From Azospirillum doebereinerae (lineage in GTDB: Bacteria; Pseudomonadota; Alphaproteobacteria; Azospirillales; Azospirillaceae): a stretch of 64,000 nt of DNA. Under the pieces are notes generated by a model that did no database searches, was not told the origin of the DNA, and saw only the letters and a list, made by a program, of their open reading frames with translations. Made by a program: the position numbers and the translations under genes. Location of the stretch: positions 1-64,000 of the forward strand of contig NZ_RZIJ01000010.1 of NCBI RefSeq assembly GCF_003989665.1. The letters are read 5' to 3'. Positions 21,326-31,298 of the stretch are shown here, in pieces; positions within the stretch are counted from its first letter, which is position 1; every line of letters begins with the position of its first letter.

Positions 21326-22231
21326 ATGACCGAGCGAACGACGACGATGCGCACCGAACTGGCGCTGCTCCTCGCGCTGGCGACCCTGTGGGGCGCGTCC
21401 TACAGCTTCATCAAGATCGGCGTGGAGACGATTCCGCCCGTCACCCTGATCGCCGCCCGCACCCTGATCGCCGGCACGCTCCTGCTGGCCGTCATCCGCT
21501 GGCGCGGGCTGGCGATGCCGAGGGATTTCGCGACCTGGAGGAATTTCCTGATCCAGGCTGCTCTGAACAGCGTGCTCCCCTTCACCCTGATCGCCTGGGC
21601 GGAACGCAGCGTGGACGCGGGCATGGCCGTGATCCTCAACGCGACGACGCCGATTTTCGCCTTCCTGCTGACCGCGCTGCTCACCCGGCACGAGGCCCTG
21701 ACCGCGCGCAAGGCGGTGGGCGTCGCGGCCGGCATCGTCGGGACCGGGCTGGTCATCGGCGTCCAGGCGCTCGACGGCGCCGGGCAGGACGTGGTGGCGC
21801 AACTCGCCATCGTCGTGGCCACGCTCTGCTACGCGGGCGCGGCGATCTTCGGCCGGGTCTTCAAGGGGCTCGACCCGATGATGCCGGCGGCCGGGTCGCT
21901 GGTCTGCGGGGCGGCGATCCTCACCCCGCTCAGCCTGCTGGTCGACGCGCCGTGGACGCTGGCGCCCTCGGCGGAGTCGGTCGCGGCCCTGCTCGGCCTG
22001 TCGGTCTTCTCCACCGCGCTGGCCTTCGTCCTGTATTTCCGGCTCGTCTACACCATCGGCTCGGTCGGCACCACCGCCCAAGCCTATCTGCGCGTGCCCA
22101 TCGGCGTCGCGATCGGCGTGGTCTTCCTTGGCGAAACCCTGAGTCCGACCGCTTGGGCCGGTTTCGCCTGCGTGATCGTCGGCGTCGCCGCGATGACCAT
22201 TCCCGCCAAGCTCAAACCGCTCGCGGCCTGA
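21326..22231 (+). CDS. DMT-family (EamA) exporter
   Basis: About 301 residues with ten predicted helices in two EamA repeats (LWGASYSFIKIGVETIPPVTLIAAR in the first; AWAERSVDAGMAVILNATTPIF typical of the family). The ATG at 21326 has GAGG about 9 nt upstream; the frame is open to 21236 but without a site. Divergent from the ArsR-like gene, so export may be induced by the signal that regulator senses. Substrate unknown. It converges with mrdA, leaving only 11 nt between stop codons. Confidence 0.87.
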   Translation: MTERTTTMRTELALLLALATLWGASYSFIKIGVETIPPVTLIAARTLIAGTLLLAVIRWRGLAMPRDFATWRNFLIQAALNSVLPFTLIAWAERSVDAGMAVILNATTPIFAFLLTALLTRHEALTARKAVGVAAGIVGTGLVIGVQALDGAGQDVVAQLAIVVATLCYAGAAIFGRVFKGLDPMMPAAGSLVCGAAILTPLSLLVDAPWTLAPSAESVAALLGLSVFSTALAFVLYFRLVYTIGSVGTTAQAYLRVPIGVAIGVVFLGETLSPTAWAGFACVIVGVAAMTIPAKLKPLAA

Positions 22232-22242
22232 ACCGTCCCCCC

Positions 22243-24132
22243 TTACCCGCGCGGCTCGCCCGTCATCGGCGGCGGCACGCTTTCCGCCACGGAGGCCCGT
22301 CCCGGATCGCGCTTCTGGCATTCCAGCAGGATGTCGCGGGCGATCGGCGCCGCGACCGTGGAACCGCCGCCGCCATGCTCGACGAAGACGGAACAGGCGT
22401 AGCGCGGCGCCTGGACCGGCGCGAAGGCGACGAACAGCGCGTGGTCGCGCTCGCGCCACGGGATGTCCTCGTTCTTCTTCACCCCGGTGCTGCGCTCCGC
22501 CATGGTGATGCGGCGGACCTGGGCCGAGCCGGTCTTGCCGGCCAACTCGTAGCCGACCTGGGTGATGCGCGACTTGAAGGCGGTGCCGTTGGGCGCGTTT
22601 GACACCTCGTACATGCCGCGCAGCACGACGTCGAGGTTCTCCTTCTTGACCCCCAGGCTGGGCCAGGTCACCTGCTCGCCGCTGACCGACTTGATCTGCT
22701 TGGTCAGATGCGGCTTCACCGCATAGCCGCCGTTGGCGAGCCGGCAGGTCATCACCGCCAGTTGCAGCGGGGTGGCAAGGACATAGCCCTGGCCGATGGA
22801 GGCCACCAGCGTCTCGCCCATGTCCCAGCCCTTTCCGAGCGTCGCCTTCTTCCAGGCGATGGATGGCATCAGCCCGGCGCGCTCGTGCGGCAGATCCAGC
22901 CCGGTGCGCTCCCCCAGCCCGAAGCGCTTCGCCATCTCGGCGATGCGGTCCACGCCGATCCGCCGCGACACGTCGTAGAAGAACACGTCGCAGGAATGGC
23001 GCAGCGCCCCCACCATGTCGATGGTGCCGTGACCGCCCCGCTTCCAGCAGTGGAACCGGTGATCGCCCAGTTCCAGATGGCCGGGGCAGAACACGGTGTG
23101 GCGGTTGTTGACGATCCCCGATTCCAGCGCCGCCAGCGCCACCACCATCTTGAAGGTGGACCCCGGCGGGTACTGGCCCACCACCGCCTTGTTGTTCAGC
23201 GGCGTCGCCGGGTTGGACAGCAGATCCTCCCACAGCTCGGCGCTGATGCCCATGGTGAACTGGTTGGGGTCGAAGCTGGGGTGGGAGGACAGGGCGTAGA
23301 TGCCGCCGGTGTGGATGTCCATCACCACCGCCGAGGCGCTCTGCTCCTCGGCCAGACGCTGCTGGACGTAATGCTGCAACCCCATGTCGATGGTGAGCTG
23401 GATCTCGCGGCCCGACTGCCCCTCGTCGCGCGACAGCTCGCGGATGACGCGACCGACGGCGTTGACCTCCAGTTGGCTGGTGCCGGCGGTGCCGCGCAGC
23501 ACCTTCTCGTGATACTTTTCGATGCCGGCCTTGCCGATGCGGAAGCCCGGCAGCGACAACACGGGATCGCTGTTGCCGCTGAGTTCGGCCTCCGACACCG
23601 CGCCGACGTAGCCCATGATGTGGGCGGTGGCGTCGGCCTGCGGGTAGTTGCGGATCTCGCCGACCTCGATGGCGACGCCCGGCAAGTCGGGTGTGTTCAT
23701 CTCGATGGTGGCGACCTGCTCCCAGGTAAGGTTTTCACGCACGGTAACGGGGACGAAGCGGCGCTTGCGGTGCAGCTCGCGCATCACCCGGCGGCGGTCG
23801 CCGTCGGTCAGCGGGACGATGCGGGAGATCTTGTCCAGCGTCTCCTGGATGTTGCGCGTGCGCTCCGACACCACGACGACGCGGTAGTTCTGCTGGTTGA
23901 CCGCCAGCGGCGTGCCGAAGCGGTCGACGATGTTGCCGCGCGAGGGGGCGATCAACCGCAGGCTGATGCGGTTTTCCTCCGCCAGCATGGTGTAGCGCGC
24001 GGATTCGAGGACCTGCAGGTAGTAGAGCCGCCCGACCAGCGCCGACAGGCCGGCCAGCTTGATCCCGCCCAGAACCAGCGCGCGGCGGCTCAACAGTCGG
24101 GATCGGTCGGTGTCGCGGTCGATGGAACTCAT
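22243..24132 (-). CDS. mrdA: Penicillin-binding protein 2, elongasome transpeptidase
   Basis: About 629 residues. One N-terminal membrane anchor (LVLGGIKLAGLSALVGRLYYLQVL, about 19-42), a pedestal/dimerisation region (PSRGNIVDRFGTPLAVN), and a periplasmic transpeptidase domain with the motifs STFK (near 325, acyl-enzyme Ser), SCD (SxN position) and KTG (near 532). It crosslinks peptidoglycan for side-wall growth together with MreBCD. The start is MSSIDRDTDRS at 24132; longer frames run into mreD. The coding start overlaps the stop of a five-codon frame (see 24129-24146). rodA, the usual next gene, is absent: the neighbour is a convergent exporter. Confidence 0.95.
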   Translation of the reverse strand: MSSIDRDTDRSRLLSRRALVLGGIKLAGLSALVGRLYYLQVLESARYTMLAEENRISLRLIAPSRGNIVDRFGTPLAVNQQNYRVVVVSERTRNIQETLDKISRIVPLTDGDRRRVMRELHRKRRFVPVTVRENLTWEQVATIEMNTPDLPGVAIEVGEIRNYPQADATAHIMGYVGAVSEAELSGNSDPVLSLPGFRIGKAGIEKYHEKVLRGTAGTSQLEVNAVGRVIRELSRDEGQSGREIQLTIDMGLQHYVQQRLAEEQSASAVVMDIHTGGIYALSSHPSFDPNQFTMGISAELWEDLLSNPATPLNNKAVVGQYPPGSTFKMVVALAALESGIVNNRHTVFCPGHLELGDHRFHCWKRGGHGTIDMVGALRHSCDVFFYDVSRRIGVDRIAEMAKRFGLGERTGLDLPHERAGLMPSIAWKKATLGKGWDMGETLVASIGQGYVLATPLQLAVMTCRLANGGYAVKPHLTKQIKSVSGEQVTWPSLGVKKENLDVVLRGMYEVSNAPNGTAFKSRITQVGYELAGKTGSAQVRRITMAERSTGVKKNEDIPWRERDHALFVAFAPVQAPRYACSVFVEHGGGGSTVAAPIARDILLECQKRDPGRASVAESVPPPMTGEPRG

Positions 24133-24146
24133 GGAGCGGAACTCAT
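24129..24146 (-). promoter_or_regulatory. Five-codon mini-frame overlapping the mrdA start (ATGA)
   Basis: Between mreD and mrdA lies ATG AGT TCC GCT CCA TGA, preceded by AGGG. Its stop overlaps the mrdA ATG as ATGA, and its first nine bases (ATGAGTTCC) repeat the first nine of mrdA. mrdA itself has no good ribosome-binding site, so termination-reinitiation through the mini-frame is conceivable; a chance duplication is equally possible. Confidence 0.35.
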
Positions 24147-24167
24147 GAAACCCTGTCGGAAAAACTG

Positions 24168-24680
24168 TTACGCGTTCAAGAAGGCCCGGTGCATCCGGAT
24201 CAGCAGCCAGCCAACCGCCGGGAACATCGCCACCGTCAGCAGCCCCTGGAACAACGCCGGCTTGACCGGCAGCATCGTGGCGCTCAACGCCGAGAAGGCC
24301 AGCCACTCCAGGAAGACGGCACCGGCCATCACCATGGCGAAGCCGATCCACAGCAGGGCGAAGGTGCTGGCCAGGAAGACCCGGCGCTGGTTCAGCACCG
24401 CCCATTGCGCGACGACCAGCATCAGCGCGTTGACGCCCAGCGGTCCGCCGATCAGCAAATCCTGCAGCAGCCCGAGCAGAAAGGCCACCCCCGGCCGCAT
24501 CAGATCAGGTCTGTGGATCGTCCAGTAATAGACCGAGATCAGCGTCAGCTGCGGCGCCACCGGCGTGTAGGCGGGGACCGGGATCGGAATCAGCCCGATC
24601 AGGACCAGCATCACCGTGACCGCAAAAGGCGCCAGATTCCGCCCGGCCTTGTCGAGCCGCTGCCAGAAGGTCGCGGTCAT
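24168..24680 (-). CDS. mreD: Rod shape-determining protein MreD
   Basis: 170 residues with about five membrane helices and almost no soluble part, typical of MreD. Recognisable segments include PVPAYTPVAPQLTLISVYYWTIHRPDLMRPGVAFLLGLLQDLL and GPLGVNAL. It is an inner-membrane partner of MreC and PBP2 in the elongasome. It starts 40 nt after mreC and ends 35 nt before mrdA in the same operon. Confidence 0.93.
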   Translation of the reverse strand: MTATFWQRLDKAGRNLAPFAVTVMLVLIGLIPIPVPAYTPVAPQLTLISVYYWTIHRPDLMRPGVAFLLGLLQDLLIGGPLGVNALMLVVAQWAVLNQRRVFLASTFALLWIGFAMVMAGAVFLEWLAFSALSATMLPVKPALFQGLLTVAMFPAVGWLLIRMHRAFLNA

Positions 24681-24720
24681 GCCCGACCGGCCCCTTCCGC
24701 GGCGCCAACGTTCGAAACCG

Positions 24721-25590
24721 TCACTTCCACTCGGCGGCCAGATCCAGTTCGGTGCCGGGCAGGCCGAAATCGACCAGCCGCAGATGCTCGACCCGCGACA
24801 GGTCGGCGTTGGGCAGCACGCGGACGCCGCGCTCGCTGGCCGAGGTCACGACACCGACCGGAAGACCCGGCGGGAACAGCCCGCCATGGCCCGACGTAAC
24901 GACCCGCTCGCCCACCTGCACCGGCGATTCCGGCGGCAGGTAGAGCAGCTTGGCCTGGTCGGAATTGTCGCCGGCCAGCACCGCGCGCTGGCGGGAGCTT
25001 TCCAGCACGACGGGAACGCGGGCGTTGATGTCGGTCAGCAGCAGCACGCGCGACGACCATTCGCCGACCTCGATCACCCGGCCGACCAGTCCGGCCCCGG
25101 CCAGCGCCGCCTGCCCCTTGCGCACCCCGTCGCGGCGCCCGGCCGTGACGACCAGGGTGCGGACGAAGGAGCTGCCGGGCGTCGCGATGACGCGGGCGGT
25201 GATGAAGGAGACCGAGGGTTCGGGGGTGACGCGCAGCAGCGTGCGCAGGCTGGCGTTCTCGGTTTCGAGCCGCAGCGCCGCCTGCTTCCATTGCAGGAGA
25301 CGGGCGTTCTCGGCCTTCAGCCTTTGGTTTTCGTCGAAGGCGTTCTCAACCTCGACGGCGGATTCGATCACGCGGGCGGCGGTGGCCGCCGGGCGGGAGA
25401 TGGCGTCGAGGATGGGCGCGAAGGCGTCGGTGACGCGCGCCCGCGCGCTGTCGACCGAGACGGACTCGATTTTGCCCACCATCATCAAGGCGATGGAGGC
25501 GAAGACCAGCAACAGAAAGGAGAAACGCTGCGCAAGTGCCCGCAAAGGTGCGGCAAGGCGAACGACGGAGCCGGATGAGCGTGGCTTCAC
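24721..25590 (-). CDS. mreC: Rod shape-determining protein MreC
   Basis: 289 residues. A short cytoplasmic tail, one membrane helix (FSFLLLVFASIALMMVG, about 23-39), a periplasmic coiled coil (ENAFDENQRLKAENARLLQWKQAALRLETENASLR, about 80-115) and the two beta-barrel domain containing RVIATPGSSFVRTLVV and VVTSGHGGLFPPGLPVG. It links cytoplasmic MreB to PBP2. Lies 94 nt downstream of mreB in the operon. Confidence 0.95.
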   Translation of the reverse strand: MKPRSSGSVVRLAAPLRALAQRFSFLLLVFASIALMMVGKIESVSVDSARARVTDAFAPILDAISRPAATAARVIESAVEVENAFDENQRLKAENARLLQWKQAALRLETENASLRTLLRVTPEPSVSFITARVIATPGSSFVRTLVVTAGRRDGVRKGQAALAGAGLVGRVIEVGEWSSRVLLLTDINARVPVVLESSRQRAVLAGDNSDQAKLLYLPPESPVQVGERVVTSGHGGLFPPGLPVGVVTSASERGVRVLPNADLSRVEHLRLVDFGLPGTELDLAAEWK

Positions 25591-25684
25591 AGGAAATTCC
25601 CGTCCAGATACGCGGTCCGTCCTCGGTTCTCATGCCCGGCGCGGGCTTGGGAACCGAAGGCCTTCCAACCGAGAGATACACCAA

Positions 25685-27092
<1,408 letters not shown>

Positions 27093-27638
27093 TCAATGGT
27101 CGGCCGGCAGCCCCCTCGGCGCCGTCTTGCCGCCCTTCGGGGCCGGGTGGTGGCCCTCCAGCCGGTCCATCAAAGCCAACAGCACGCCGGACCCGACGAA
27201 GGTCAGGTGGATGATCACCAGCCACATCAGCTCGTCGTGCGAGACGTTCTTGATGTTCATGAAGGATTTCAGCAGATGGATGCCCGAGATGGCGACGATG
27301 GAGGCGATCAGCTTCAGCTTGAGCCCGCCGAAATCGACCTTCCCCATCCAGTCCGGCCGGTCCTCGTGGTCGGCGACATCGATCTTCGAGACGAAATTCT
27401 CGTAGCCCGAAAAGATCACCATCACCAGCAGGTTGCCGGCCAGCGACAGGTCGATCAGCGTCAGGATCGCCAGCAGCAGATCCTTTTCCGGCATCTCCAG
27501 CACGTAGGGGACGATGTGGAGGATCTCCTGAAGGAACTTCACCATCAGCGCGGCCAGCGCGATCACCAGCCCCAGATAGAAGGGGGCGAGCAGCCAGCGG
27601 CTGGCGAAGAGAACCTGTTCAAAGCGGCGTTCGATCAT
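27093..27638 (-). CDS. YqhA/UPF0114-family inner-membrane protein
   Basis: About 181 residues with four membrane helices. FASRWLLAPFYLGLVIALAALMVKFLQEI, VMVIFSGYENFVSKID and IVAISGIHLLKSFMNIKNV match E. coli YqhA closely along the whole length. The start at 27638 (MIERRFEQ) corresponds to the YqhA N-terminus; the open frame extends to 27713 and another ATG lies at 27647. The biochemical function of this family is unknown. It is divergent from phoU. Confidence 0.9.
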   Translation of the reverse strand: MIERRFEQVLFASRWLLAPFYLGLVIALAALMVKFLQEILHIVPYVLEMPEKDLLLAILTLIDLSLAGNLLVMVIFSGYENFVSKIDVADHEDRPDWMGKVDFGGLKLKLIASIVAISGIHLLKSFMNIKNVSHDELMWLVIIHLTFVGSGVLLALMDRLEGHHPAPKGGKTAPRGLPADH

Positions 27639-27860
27639 GGCGGACATCGTCGGCTGTGGCGAAGGAAGGGCGGCGGGGCTGCCGCCTGACCCCGCCTTGT
27701 GACAGTGCCGCACCGCAAAATCAACCGCCGGATGCGCGGATTTTCCCGTGCGGCGAGCGCGGAAATATGCATCGTCGCGGTGTCACCGTCATGCTCCGGT
27801 AACGTTGCCGCGCTATGCTGCGGTCTTTGACTGCCTCTCGTGTCGAAAGGGTTTTGCGCG

Positions 27861-28571
27861 ATGAAGACTTCCGCCCCGCACATCGTGTCCGCGTTCGAGG
27901 ACGCGTTGAAGCGGCTGAAATCCGCCATCGTCCAGATGGCCGGGGCCGCGGAAACGCAGTTGGACCAGGCGCTGACCTGCCTGACGCAGCGCAACCCGGA
28001 GCTGGCCCGTGAGATTGTCCTGTCCGACGCTCGGCTCGATTCCTTCGAGCACGAGATCGAGGCCCACTGCATGCGCCTGCTGGTGCTGCGCCAGCCGGTC
28101 GCCGACGACCTGCGCGAGGTGATCGCCGCCCTGAAGATCGCCGGCAGCCTGGAGCGTATCGGCGACCATGCCGCCAACTCCGCCAAGCGCGCGGCGGCGG
28201 TCGGCATCTTCCCCGACTCCGCCCCGCTCGCCGGCCTGCCGAAGCTGGGCCGGCTGGTCCGCGAGCGGCTGACCAGCGTCATCGACGCCTATGTGGACAC
28301 CGACAGCGAAGCGGCCCTGCGCATCTGGCGGACCGACGACGAGGTCGATGCGCTCTACACCAGCATCGCCGCCGAAATCGAACGCTCCGCCGCCGCCACG
28401 CCGGACCAGTTCGCCGCCCACATGCACCTGATGATGATCGCCAAGAATCTGGAGCGCATCGGCGACCACGCCACCAACATCGCCGAGGTGGTGTATTTCG
28501 TCAGCACCGGCCAGCCGCTGCTGGACGAACGCCCCAAGGCCGACCGCTCCTGCGATCCGGCGGAAGGGTAA
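27861..28571 (+). CDS. phoU: Phosphate signalling protein PhoU
   Basis: 236 residues. The two three-helix bundles each carry the PhoU metal-binding motif: GSLERIGDHAANSAKR near residue 95 and KNLERIGDHATNIAEVVYF near 197. PhoU connects the PstSCAB phosphate transporter with the PhoR kinase to keep the Pho response off when phosphate is plentiful. Usually it ends the pst operon or precedes phoB; here yqhA lies upstream on the other strand and a hisE-like gene downstream, so this is a stand-alone copy. ATG 27861 has AAAGGG 9 nt upstream. Confidence 0.93.
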   Translation: MKTSAPHIVSAFEDALKRLKSAIVQMAGAAETQLDQALTCLTQRNPELAREIVLSDARLDSFEHEIEAHCMRLLVLRQPVADDLREVIAALKIAGSLERIGDHAANSAKRAAAVGIFPDSAPLAGLPKLGRLVRERLTSVIDAYVDTDSEAALRIWRTDDEVDALYTSIAAEIERSAAATPDQFAAHMHLMMIAKNLERIGDHATNIAEVVYFVSTGQPLLDERPKADRSCDPAEG

Positions 28572-28697
28572 GGCGGCCTATCCGCTTCGGGCTGGAAGGG
28601 ATTATCGGCCGATGCCCGAGAGTTGGGTGGTAACTTGGTCATTATAGGTTCACGCTGCCGTCACAATCGACACCGTGCCGCCTCAACGACCGAGACC

Positions 28698-29072
28698 ATG
28701 ACCGCTCCCGACACCTCCCCTTCCCCAGCCGTCCCGACTACCGACGACCTGCTCCGCCTGTACGAGGCCATCCTCGAACGGCGGAGCATGGATCCGGCGG
28801 AATCGAAAACCGCGCGGCTGTTCGCCGCCGGGCCGAAAAAGATCGCCAAGAAGGTCGGCGAGGAAGCGGTCGAAGTGGCGTTGGACGCCATGAACGAGGA
28901 TCGTCAGGGGGTCATCAACGAAAGCGCCGACCTGCTCTACAATCTGTCGGTCCTGTGGGCGACGTTGAACATCCACCCGACCGACGTCTTCGCCGAGATC
29001 CGCCGGCGCGAGGCGCTCTACGGCATCGCCGAGAAGCTGCCCAAGCCACCGGGAGGCGGTCCGAGCCGGTAA
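28698..29072 (+). CDS. hisE: Phosphoribosyl-ATP diphosphatase (HisE-like)
   Basis: About 124 residues. The all-alpha pyrophosphohydrolase core is clear: LYEAILERRSMDPAESKTARLFAAGPKKIAKKVGEEAVEVALDAM, with the EExxE-type metal-binding Glu residues, then ADLLYNLSVLWA. It hydrolyses phosphoribosyl-ATP to phosphoribosyl-AMP in histidine synthesis. Other his genes are absent from the window, although hisE commonly follows hisF in this group of bacteria, so it could be a second copy or a relative with another nucleotide substrate. The start MTAPDTSPSP at 28698 is chosen because upstream codons are not family-like. Confidence 0.85.
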   Translation: MTAPDTSPSPAVPTTDDLLRLYEAILERRSMDPAESKTARLFAAGPKKIAKKVGEEAVEVALDAMNEDRQGVINESADLLYNLSVLWATLNIHPTDVFAEIRRREALYGIAEKLPKPPGGGPSR

Positions 29073-29099
29073 TCGGAAGCGCCGCTCACATTCGTGCGC

Positions 29100-29864
29100 T
29101 TACATTTTTGTCCGTTCGACCGCCGCGATCAGCGCCGCCAGCGCGGTCCGCAGTTCGGCCGCGTGGGTGCGCGGGCGGACCGCGCCGGCGTCCGGAACAG
29201 CCAGGACGGTCAGGGTCCGGCAGCCGGTCAGCCCGCTTTCCAGCGTGCCCATCAGCGTGGCGGGCGCGCTGCCCTGCATCAGGGTGACCGGCACGCGCAC
29301 CGCCGGCAGTTCCGTCTCCAGCGCGCCCAGCCCGGTCCCGTCCACGGGCAGACCGAACAGCGACGCGACGGCGCCGAGCCGCCGCCGGAGCGCCGAATCC
29401 GCCCCGACGTCGTCGACGATCATCACCCCGCCCACCGCGTCCGGATGGTCGAGCGCGGCCCCGAGCGCGGCGGCGGCGGTCAGCACGCCGGCCACCAACA
29501 CCGGCTTGCGCCCGCCGCGCTCGACCAGCAGGGGATGCAACGGCGCATTGCCGGGCGACGGCACGGTCATCCATTCCTGGCCGGGCGGCACGCCGTGCAG
29601 CAGGCGCCACCACGCGCCCTTTCCGGGATGAAGGAAGATCACCCGCCGTCCCCAGGGATCCCCGGCCGTGCCATCCGCCCGCGACACCAGGGACAGCCGG
29701 GGAGAGGACACCGGAACGCGCCCGGACCGGATCAAACCGGGACGGTCGGTGGATCCGGAGCGGTCGGCGGCTGGGCGGGGGGCCGACGGGGTGGTATGAA
29801 AGAACAAGAGCGGGATCCCCCGGCTGGCGATTCCGCGATGGGAAGACCCCATCGCCGAACCCAC
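29100..29864 (-). CDS. Uncharacterised protein, possible degenerate alpha/beta-hydrolase fold
   Basis: Up to 254 residues. The N-terminal 60 residues are Ser/Pro/Arg-rich and may be partly untranslated. From RRVIFLHPGKGAWWR the pattern of strands and helices looks like an alpha/beta hydrolase: a VAGVLTAAAALGAAL segment stands where the nucleophile elbow (GxSxG) would be, then HPDAVGGVMIVDDVG and VPVTLMQGS. No Ser sits at the elbow and no obvious catalytic His follows, so if the fold is right it is probably not a hydrolase. Codon pattern and hydrophobic content favour this strand over the Arg/Gln-rich opposite frame. I do not recognise a family. It converges with hisE (27 nt apart). Confidence 0.55.
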   Translation of the reverse strand: MGSAMGSSHRGIASRGIPLLFFHTTPSAPRPAADRSGSTDRPGLIRSGRVPVSSPRLSLVSRADGTAGDPWGRRVIFLHPGKGAWWRLLHGVPPGQEWMTVPSPGNAPLHPLLVERGGRKPVLVAGVLTAAAALGAALDHPDAVGGVMIVDDVGADSALRRRLGAVASLFGLPVDGTGLGALETELPAVRVPVTLMQGSAPATLMGTLESGLTGCRTLTVLAVPDAGAVRPRTHAAELRTALAALIAAVERTKM

Positions 29865-29955
29865 CCTAGCGGAGGCTGAAGACCTTCGTCCCGTTCGATA
29901 AATTGGCCATAAACCTTAACGGCCCCGTGACAGGAATACGCCCCGCCGATCAGGA

Positions 29956-30507
29956 TCAGTGCAGCGTGACCTCGCCGTCGCTCTCCTCGTCCGGATTCCC
30001 GCCGGACGCACGGCGCAGTTCGCCGACCAGCGAGCGCCATTCCGGGGCGCCGCCCAACTGTTGAAGCAACTGCGTGGTGAAGGCGAAGACCGCGTGCTCC
30101 AGCGGGCCGTTGTCCTCGGCGTGGGCGTTGACGGTGAGGCAGGATTCCGCCGCGCTCTCGAAGATGGCGGCGGCGGCGCCGGCGCCGGGGCCGGGGGCGG
30201 GAAGCGGAATCGCCTCCGGTTCCTGCCCGGTGGTGCGCAGCTTGGCCAAGTTGTCGACCAGCAGGCGGGTGCGGATGGCGGTGTCGACGGCGGCGGCCAT
30301 GGTGTAGCCGGCCTCCTCCTCCACCGTGGCGCGCAGGACGCGCAAGCCCGCGATCAGCCCGCGGGCGACGTCGCCGGACGCCCCGCGCTTGGCCGCCGCC
30401 GCGACGGCGGTGCCGAGGATGGCGGCAACCACCGGGGAAAGCGATTCGCCCTCGGCCGGTTGGTTCGGCGCCTCGGCGCCGGGGTCGTCGTTCAATGCTT
30501 CGCTCAT
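29956..30507 (-). CDS. Hypothetical protein, Ala-rich, acidic
   Basis: About 183 residues, not recognised. Residues 1-25 are acidic and Pro-rich; a helical Ala-rich stretch (SPVVAAILGTAVAAAAKRGASGDVARGLIAGLRVLRATVEEEAG) follows, then a linker PLPAPGPGAGAAAA and a C-terminal region ending in an acidic tail (NPDEESDGEVTLH). There is no signal peptide, and the hydrophobic stretch is too broken for a sure membrane helix. GGAGG lies 5 nt before the ATG at 30507, which supports this start over the open frame to 30606. Confidence 0.65.
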   Translation of the reverse strand: MSEALNDDPGAEAPNQPAEGESLSPVVAAILGTAVAAAAKRGASGDVARGLIAGLRVLRATVEEEAGYTMAAAVDTAIRTRLLVDNLAKLRTTGQEPEAIPLPAPGPGAGAAAAIFESAAESCLTVNAHAEDNGPLEHAVFAFTTQLLQQLGGAPEWRSLVGELRRASGGNPDEESDGEVTLH

Positions 30508-30737
30508 GCGGCCTCCGATCCGTGAGGTCCGGGACCGGGCGCTCCGCCGTCGGAACGTCCGCCTGGACGTATCGTCACGTTGCCTCTTCCTTCGATTTGT
30601 GGACAAAAACAGTGCTCTTCAAGGCACCGAAAGAAGCGTGCTCCCTGTTCTTTCGAGTTCGTTGTTCTTTCGGGCCACCGCATCTAGGCGGAGCCATCCA
30701 CCATCCCCACATGACCGGCGAAAGGAGAACCCCTGTC

Positions 30738-31178
30738 ATGCCTTTGGTCAGCTTTGTCCTCAACGTCCTGTGGGTCGTCACCGGCGGCATCTGGATGGCG
30801 CTCGGCTGGCTGCTTGCCGCCGTCGTGATGGCGATCTCCATCATCGGGCTTCCCTGGGCGCGCTCCGCCCTGACCATCGCCCGCTACACGCTGCTTCCCT
30901 TCGGGCAAACCGCCGTGCGCCGGGACGAGTTCCGCGGCCGCGAAGACATGGGCACCGGCGGAATCGGTTTCATCGGCAACGTGGTCTGGTTCGTGCTGGC
31001 CGGCTGGTGGCTGGCGCTGGGCCATCTGTTCGCCGCCGTGGCGCTGGCCGTCACCATCATCGGCCTGCCCTTCGCCTGGGCGCATCTGAAGCTGGCGCTC
31101 GTCGCCCTGTGGCCGGTCGGCACCGAGATCGTCTCCAACGACGAGGCCGCGCGCGGCCAAGGCTACAGCCGGGTCTGA
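30738..31178 (+). CDS. YccF-domain inner-membrane protein
   Basis: 146 residues with two copies of the YccF domain. Each has a pair of hydrophobic helices and the repeated pattern TIIGLPFAWAHLKLALVALWPVG / SIIGLPWARSALTIARYTLLPFG, with W-rich helices between. The function of the family is unknown. AAAGGAG lies 10 nt before ATG 30738, a strong site; the frame is open further upstream but that part is Arg-rich. The gene is followed by an AT-rich palindrome. Confidence 0.9.
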   Translation: MPLVSFVLNVLWVVTGGIWMALGWLLAAVVMAISIIGLPWARSALTIARYTLLPFGQTAVRRDEFRGREDMGTGGIGFIGNVVWFVLAGWWLALGHLFAAVALAVTIIGLPFAWAHLKLALVALWPVGTEIVSNDEAARGQGYSRV

Positions 31179-31208
31179 CACCGGGCGGCATCGCCCGGAG
31201 CTCGGATA

Positions 31209-31235
31209 GGAAAAATTTTAGCTAAATATTTTTCC
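31209..31235. promoter_or_regulatory. AT-rich near-perfect palindrome between yccF and the repeat-protein gene
   Basis: Arms GGAAAAAT and ATTTTTCC flank the 10-nt palindrome TTTAGCTAAA, with a single extra T in the right half. About 20 of 27 bases are A or T in an otherwise very GC-rich region. It lies 64 nt before the start of the downstream gene. It could be an operator or promoter element for that gene, or a terminator-like structure for yccF; it lacks an unpaired loop, which argues for a DNA-level site. Confidence 0.5.
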
Positions 31236-31298
31236 GCGCAGGCACAGCGCTCTCTCCTTCGTAATACCTCTTGTGAGGCATTCCGTCAGGAGAGAGCC

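Noticed and set aside
27715..27860. PhoB box before phoU
   Set aside because: GTGTCACCGTCATG only loosely resembles half of a PhoB site and lacks the second direct repeat at proper spacing.
29094..29879. Plus-strand frame opposite the 29100-29864 gene
   Set aside because: The Arg/Gln/His-rich product looks like antisense translation; the minus frame has the normal hydrophobic pattern of a folded protein.
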